From positions 62,001 to 126,000 of the forward strand of contig NZ_JAIOAB010000002.1 of assembly GCF_019890635.1 (NCBI RefSeq): a stretch of DNA of 64,000 nt. Direction: 5' to 3'. Of the stretch, positions 61,276 through 64,000 are shown one piece after another (position 1 is the first letter of the stretch; every line of letters starts with the position of its first letter). Both the position numbers and the translations under genes were made by a program. The stretch is from Streptomyces sennicomposti (GTDB lineage Bacteria; Actinomycetota; Actinomycetes; Streptomycetales; Streptomycetaceae). The notes beneath the pieces are model-generated. The model did not search any database, was not told the origin of the DNA, and was given only the letters and a program-made list of their open reading frames with translations.

Positions 61276-61545
61276 TCAGGTGGCCGCCGGGGTTTCGGCG
61301 CCGAGCCCGGTGAGATAGGCGGTGAGGACGCGGGTGAGGCGGGGTTCCACCTCGACGGCGGCATGCGCCAGCCGGGGGTCGCTCGCGTACAGCTCGCGCA
61401 GGCGCGGCCCCGGGGTGGCCATCTGCCACAGCGCCCCCGCCATGCCGGTCGCCGTGGCGATCATGTCGACGGCCTGCAGCTCGGACAGGCCGAGCAGGCG
61501 GTGCAGTTCCCGTCCGATCCGTTGGACCTCCCCGAGCGGTCAGCG
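61276..61545 (-). pseudogene. TetR regulator, C-terminal remnant
   Basis: The minus strand encodes HRLLGLSELQAVDMIATATG, then MAGALWQMATPGPRLRELYA and LTAYLTGLGAETPAAT, a typical TetR C-terminal domain. No HTH region or start remains upstream; the reading degenerates near 61550. It may be the former repressor of the monooxygenase. Confidence 0.6.
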
Positions 61546-61661
61546 GACTTCGGCGAGCCCTACCCTCCAGAGCTGGCGCCCGAGCAGCGTCCGTGACAGA
61601 TACGGCACACCCCTGTCAGGGGTGAACGCTTTCGCGTACGCGCGGCCTTCGCCGTACGACG

Positions 61662-62537
61662 TCACACCGCGTCCGGCAGGTTCATGAGCGCGAGTTCGGC
61701 CGGGTCGACCACGGCGATGAGCTCGGTGATGCGGCCGTCGGCGACGGTGAAGACGAGGAGGGAAAGCGGGGCGCCGTGCTCGTTCCAGGAGATGACGCCG
61801 GGGCGGCCGTCGATGATCGCCGCATGTCCTCGCGCCGCGCTGCCGGCCACTCGCGCGCGGGTGGCGACTTCGGTGGCCCCGAGCGTGACGAACGTGCCGT
61901 TCGCAGTGTGAACGGTGAACTTCACTTCGGGGTGGAGAACCTCCAGCAGCTGCTCGAACCGCCCGTCGCGGGCTGCGGCCAGGAAGGCCCGCACCACCTC
62001 GCGTTGTCGCCGCCCGGCGCCGGCCGGCTGCTGGGCGGCCCGCGCTTTCCTGCGGGCACGGCTGGCGAGCATCTTGGTGGCATCGGCGGATTTGCCGAGA
62101 ACGGCACCGATCTCCGCGAAGGGCACGGCGAACACGTCGTGCAGCACGAACGCCAGCCGTTCATCGGGGCGCAGCGAGTCGAGGACCGTGAGGAGCGCGA
62201 GGCCGACGGAGTCTCCGAGCGCTGCGAGGTCCTCCGGGGCGGCAGCGTCGTCGAGTGTCACGGTGCATTCGGGCAGCTGGCCGTCGAAGGAGACTTCCGG
62301 ACGTGCTCGGCCCGACCGCAGGACATCGAGGCTGATGCGGCCGACCACGGTGGTCAGCCAGCCCCCGAGGTTGTCGATGGTATCGGTGTCCTGGCGGGAC
62401 AGACGCAGCCACGCCTCCTGGACCACGTCTTCAGCGTCGGCATGTGAGCCGAGCATCCGGTAGGCGACGGCGCGGAGCCGGTCGCGGTGGGCCTCGAAGG
62501 CATCGGCGATCGGGTCTGCGGGATGGGTGCCGGCCAT
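61662..62537 (-). CDS. SigJ-like ECF sigma factor with NTF2-like C-terminal domain
   Basis: A 291-aa RNA polymerase sigma-70 factor of the extended ECF type. Region 2 is FEAHRDRLRAVAYRMLGSHA with DAEDVVQEAWLRLSR; region 4 is LRPDERLAFVLHDVFAVPFA and EIGAVLGKSADATKML. A SnoaL/NTF2-like domain of about 110 residues follows (VVRAFLAAARDGRFEQLLEV), which in this class replaces a separate anti-sigma factor. It is divergent from a carboxymuconolactone decarboxylase-like gene, the partner typical of ECF41-type sigma factors and the probable target. Confidence 0.9.
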   Translation of the reverse strand: MAGTHPADPIADAFEAHRDRLRAVAYRMLGSHADAEDVVQEAWLRLSRQDTDTIDNLGGWLTTVVGRISLDVLRSGRARPEVSFDGQLPECTVTLDDAAAPEDLAALGDSVGLALLTVLDSLRPDERLAFVLHDVFAVPFAEIGAVLGKSADATKMLASRARRKARAAQQPAGAGRRQREVVRAFLAAARDGRFEQLLEVLHPEVKFTVHTANGTFVTLGATEVATRARVAGSAARGHAAIIDGRPGVISWNEHGAPLSLLVFTVADGRITELIAVVDPAELALMNLPDAV

Positions 62538-62623
62538 GGTGTTACCTCCGTGGAAGCTGCTCCGTCACAGGGATGACGCGCACAGGCGCCGCAACGTAAC
62601 CCGATGAAGGAGAGAACTCCCCC

Positions 62624-63082
62624 ATGGAGAACCGGCTCAAGAACAAGAACGCGAACAACCCTAATGTATGGACCGCGATCCAGCGCCTCCAGAAAGCGAT
62701 CGCCGCCGGCGGTGTCGACCCGAAACTGCTCGCGCTCGTCCATCTGCGCGCCAGCCAGATCAACAGCTGCTCGGCGTGCGTCCACGCCGGTGTCGCCGGC
62801 GGGAAGAAAGCCGGTGACACCGACGAGCGGCTGCACAACGTCGCAGCGTGGCGCGAGGCGCCGTTCTACACCGACGCGGAACGCGCGGCACTGGCGCTGG
62901 CCGAGGCCGCAACCCGACTGCAGGACGGTGCGCCGGGCGTCACCGACGAGATCTGGGAAGAGGCCGGCGCCCACTTCACCGAGGAACAGATCAACGCCAT
63001 CAGCCTGGAGATCGCGCTCACCAACTTCTTCAACCGGATCAACCGCACCGTCAAGGAACCGGCGGGCAAGACCTGGGGCTGA
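62624..63082 (+). CDS. Carboxymuconolactone decarboxylase/AhpD-like protein
   Basis: A 152-aa helical protein of the CMD/AhpD superfamily. The CxxC redox centre is in SQINSCSACVHAGVAGG, with the following His. AhpD-type proteins act as thiol-disulfide reductants in peroxide defence. ATG 62624 follows AAGGAGAG. The divergent SigJ-like sigma factor probably drives it; CGTCACA at 62563-62569 is a weak candidate -35. Confidence 0.9.
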   Translation: MENRLKNKNANNPNVWTAIQRLQKAIAAGGVDPKLLALVHLRASQINSCSACVHAGVAGGKKAGDTDERLHNVAAWREAPFYTDAERAALALAEAATRLQDGAPGVTDEIWEEAGAHFTEEQINAISLEIALTNFFNRINRTVKEPAGKTWG

Positions 63083-63376
63083 GCCGGGCGTGACGTGAGA
63101 TCGTCCGGTTACGCCACGGACGTCACCACCCCACCGCACTGACCGCGGCCGGGGTCGCCAGGGGTGAACACGCGCCCTACCGGAGGCTTCTTCCCCGCAC
63201 CGAACGGCGTTCCTCCCCGGAATCTTCCTGCCCTGGGAGCGTGTTGCGCGCGTGTCGGTCCGATCCCGCTCACGTGGCGGTTGTAGGCCATCCGCCGGGA
63301 ACGAAACGATTCTCGACGGGCGCCGCACCGGCGAGTGCCCTGGTCAGTGCGTGATGGCGGGGAATGAGGAGCAACC

Positions 63377-63703
63377 GTGAAAGCAGCGATGTTCTACGGC
63401 AAGGAAGACCTGCGGATCGAGGACGTGCCGGAACCGGCCGTCAGCCCCGGGCAGGTGAAGATCCGCAACGGGTATGTCGGCATCTGCGGTGGTGACGTGC
63501 ACACCTACTTCCACCCGGAGGCCTCGCCCGTCGTTCTCTTCCGTCCCCATCCCATGACCGGCGCCCGGTTGCCGCAGCCCCGGGGACATGAATTCTCCGG
63601 GACGGTCGTCAAAGTCGGGGAAGGCGTCACCGGGATCGAGGTGGGCGATCGCGGCTCGATGTTCCCCACCGCCTACAGCTGCGGCACCTGCACGGCGTGC
63701 CGA
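63377..63703 (+). pseudogene. Zinc-dependent alcohol dehydrogenase (2,3-butanediol dehydrogenase-like), N-terminal fragment
   Basis: GTG 63377 after GAGGAG begins a medium-chain dehydrogenase: MKAAMFYGKEDLRIEDVP, catalytic zinc Cys in VGICGGDVH, GHE in PRGHEFSGTV, and the start of the structural zinc Cys cluster (CGTCTACR). Similarity ends at about 63703, after which the plus strand runs through the opposite-strand gene. The cofactor domain is missing. The gap 63083-63376 upstream shows no other gene. Confidence 0.78.
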
Positions 63704-63890
63704 CTCCCGGCTTCGCCGGCTCGGCACACGGCGCCCACCGCAGGGCCCGGGTGCCGGACGGCGAGGCTTGGACCGCGGGAGCGGCGGCGAGCCCGGTGAC
63801 GACGGCCAGGACGGCCATAGTGATCCCCACGACCACGGCCGTGCCCCGCGTGGCGATGCGCCACGGTAATGATCTGCCCCTGAGCGGCAT
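63700..63890 (-). pseudogene. Secreted hydrolase (tripeptidyl aminopeptidase-like), N-terminal fragment
   Basis: ATG 63890 after GGGAGGG encodes a signal peptide (RGTAVVVGITMAVLAVVTGL, AAAPAVQASP), then the conserved start ALRWAPCAEPAKPGVG of secreted alpha/beta hydrolases in Streptomyces. Similarity stops at about 63700, exactly where the alcohol dehydrogenase fragment on the other strand ends. The catalytic part is absent. Confidence 0.65.
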
Positions 63891-64000
63891 GGACCCTCCC
63901 GGTGAGGAGTGCGGTTGTGTGAGGCGTGCGGACCCGGCCGGGGCGTTGTTGTTGTCACGTTAGAGGCGTTGTCGTCCGTGTCAGGGGCTTCTCCGGGTCG

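Overview
The window is a 64 kb piece of actinomycete chromosome, almost certainly Streptomyces. Base composition is very high in G+C, third codon positions are G/C, GTG starts are common, several genes look leaderless (a TAGxxT box 6-10 nt before the start codon), sugar transporter permeases lack a dedicated ATPase, and a Tap/Tpg-like linear-replicon cassette and a rifamycin-associated element are present. I see no rRNA or tRNA gene and no complete transposase.

Left part (1-16 kb): an L-threonylcarbamoyladenylate synthase, a small palindromic MITE, and a LacI-regulated sugar uptake locus. That locus has a PhyH dioxygenase divergent from a LacI repressor, then a solute-binding lipoprotein and two permeases. 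The binding-protein gene is split by a 3.4 kb insertion (about 5104-8498) that carries an LRV-repeat protein, a Nudix hydrolase and broken tyrosine recombinases, and is bounded by an 8-bp inverted repeat. Next come a base-catabolism operon on the minus strand (2OG-Fe(II) oxygenase, amidohydrolase/deaminase, NCS2 permease) and a TetR regulator divergent from an amidohydrolase/APC permease pair.

Middle left (19-33 kb): a membrane HTH protein, small secreted proteins, DUF3291 and DUF6232 proteins, a membrane-anchored Mrr-like nuclease, and a three-gene cassette with a small conserved protein, a Tap-like HTH protein and a Tpg-like terminal protein (25354-28031). The Tap-like protein carries motifs that resemble protein-primed family B DNA polymerases. 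After it come a PPOX flavoprotein, a LysR/cupin/DoxX cluster and a TetR/NAD-epimerase pair with a perfect inverted-repeat operator.

Centre (32.9-44.4 kb): a complete type I-E CRISPR-Cas locus. Its order is array 1 (19 repeats), cas3, casA-casB-casC-casD-casE-cas1-cas2, array 2 (6 repeats). Both arrays share the same leader end, and array 1 changes repeat sequence partway along.

Right part (45-64 kb): a secreted protein, a sarcosine/N-methyltryptophan oxidase, a DinB protein, a methyltransferase, a Dabb protein divergent from a TetR gene with three tandem operators, a serine hydrolase, and a drug-resistance segment. That segment holds rifampin phosphotransferase with its RAE, then a TetR regulator with a Vat-like acetyltransferase. 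The right end is rich in decay: broken GNAT, alpha/beta hydrolase, TetR, alcohol dehydrogenase and secreted hydrolase genes, plus a 23-bp minisatellite. Among these lie intact genes for an AraC regulator, an FAD monooxygenase, and a SigJ-like ECF sigma factor next to a carboxymuconolactone decarboxylase-family gene.
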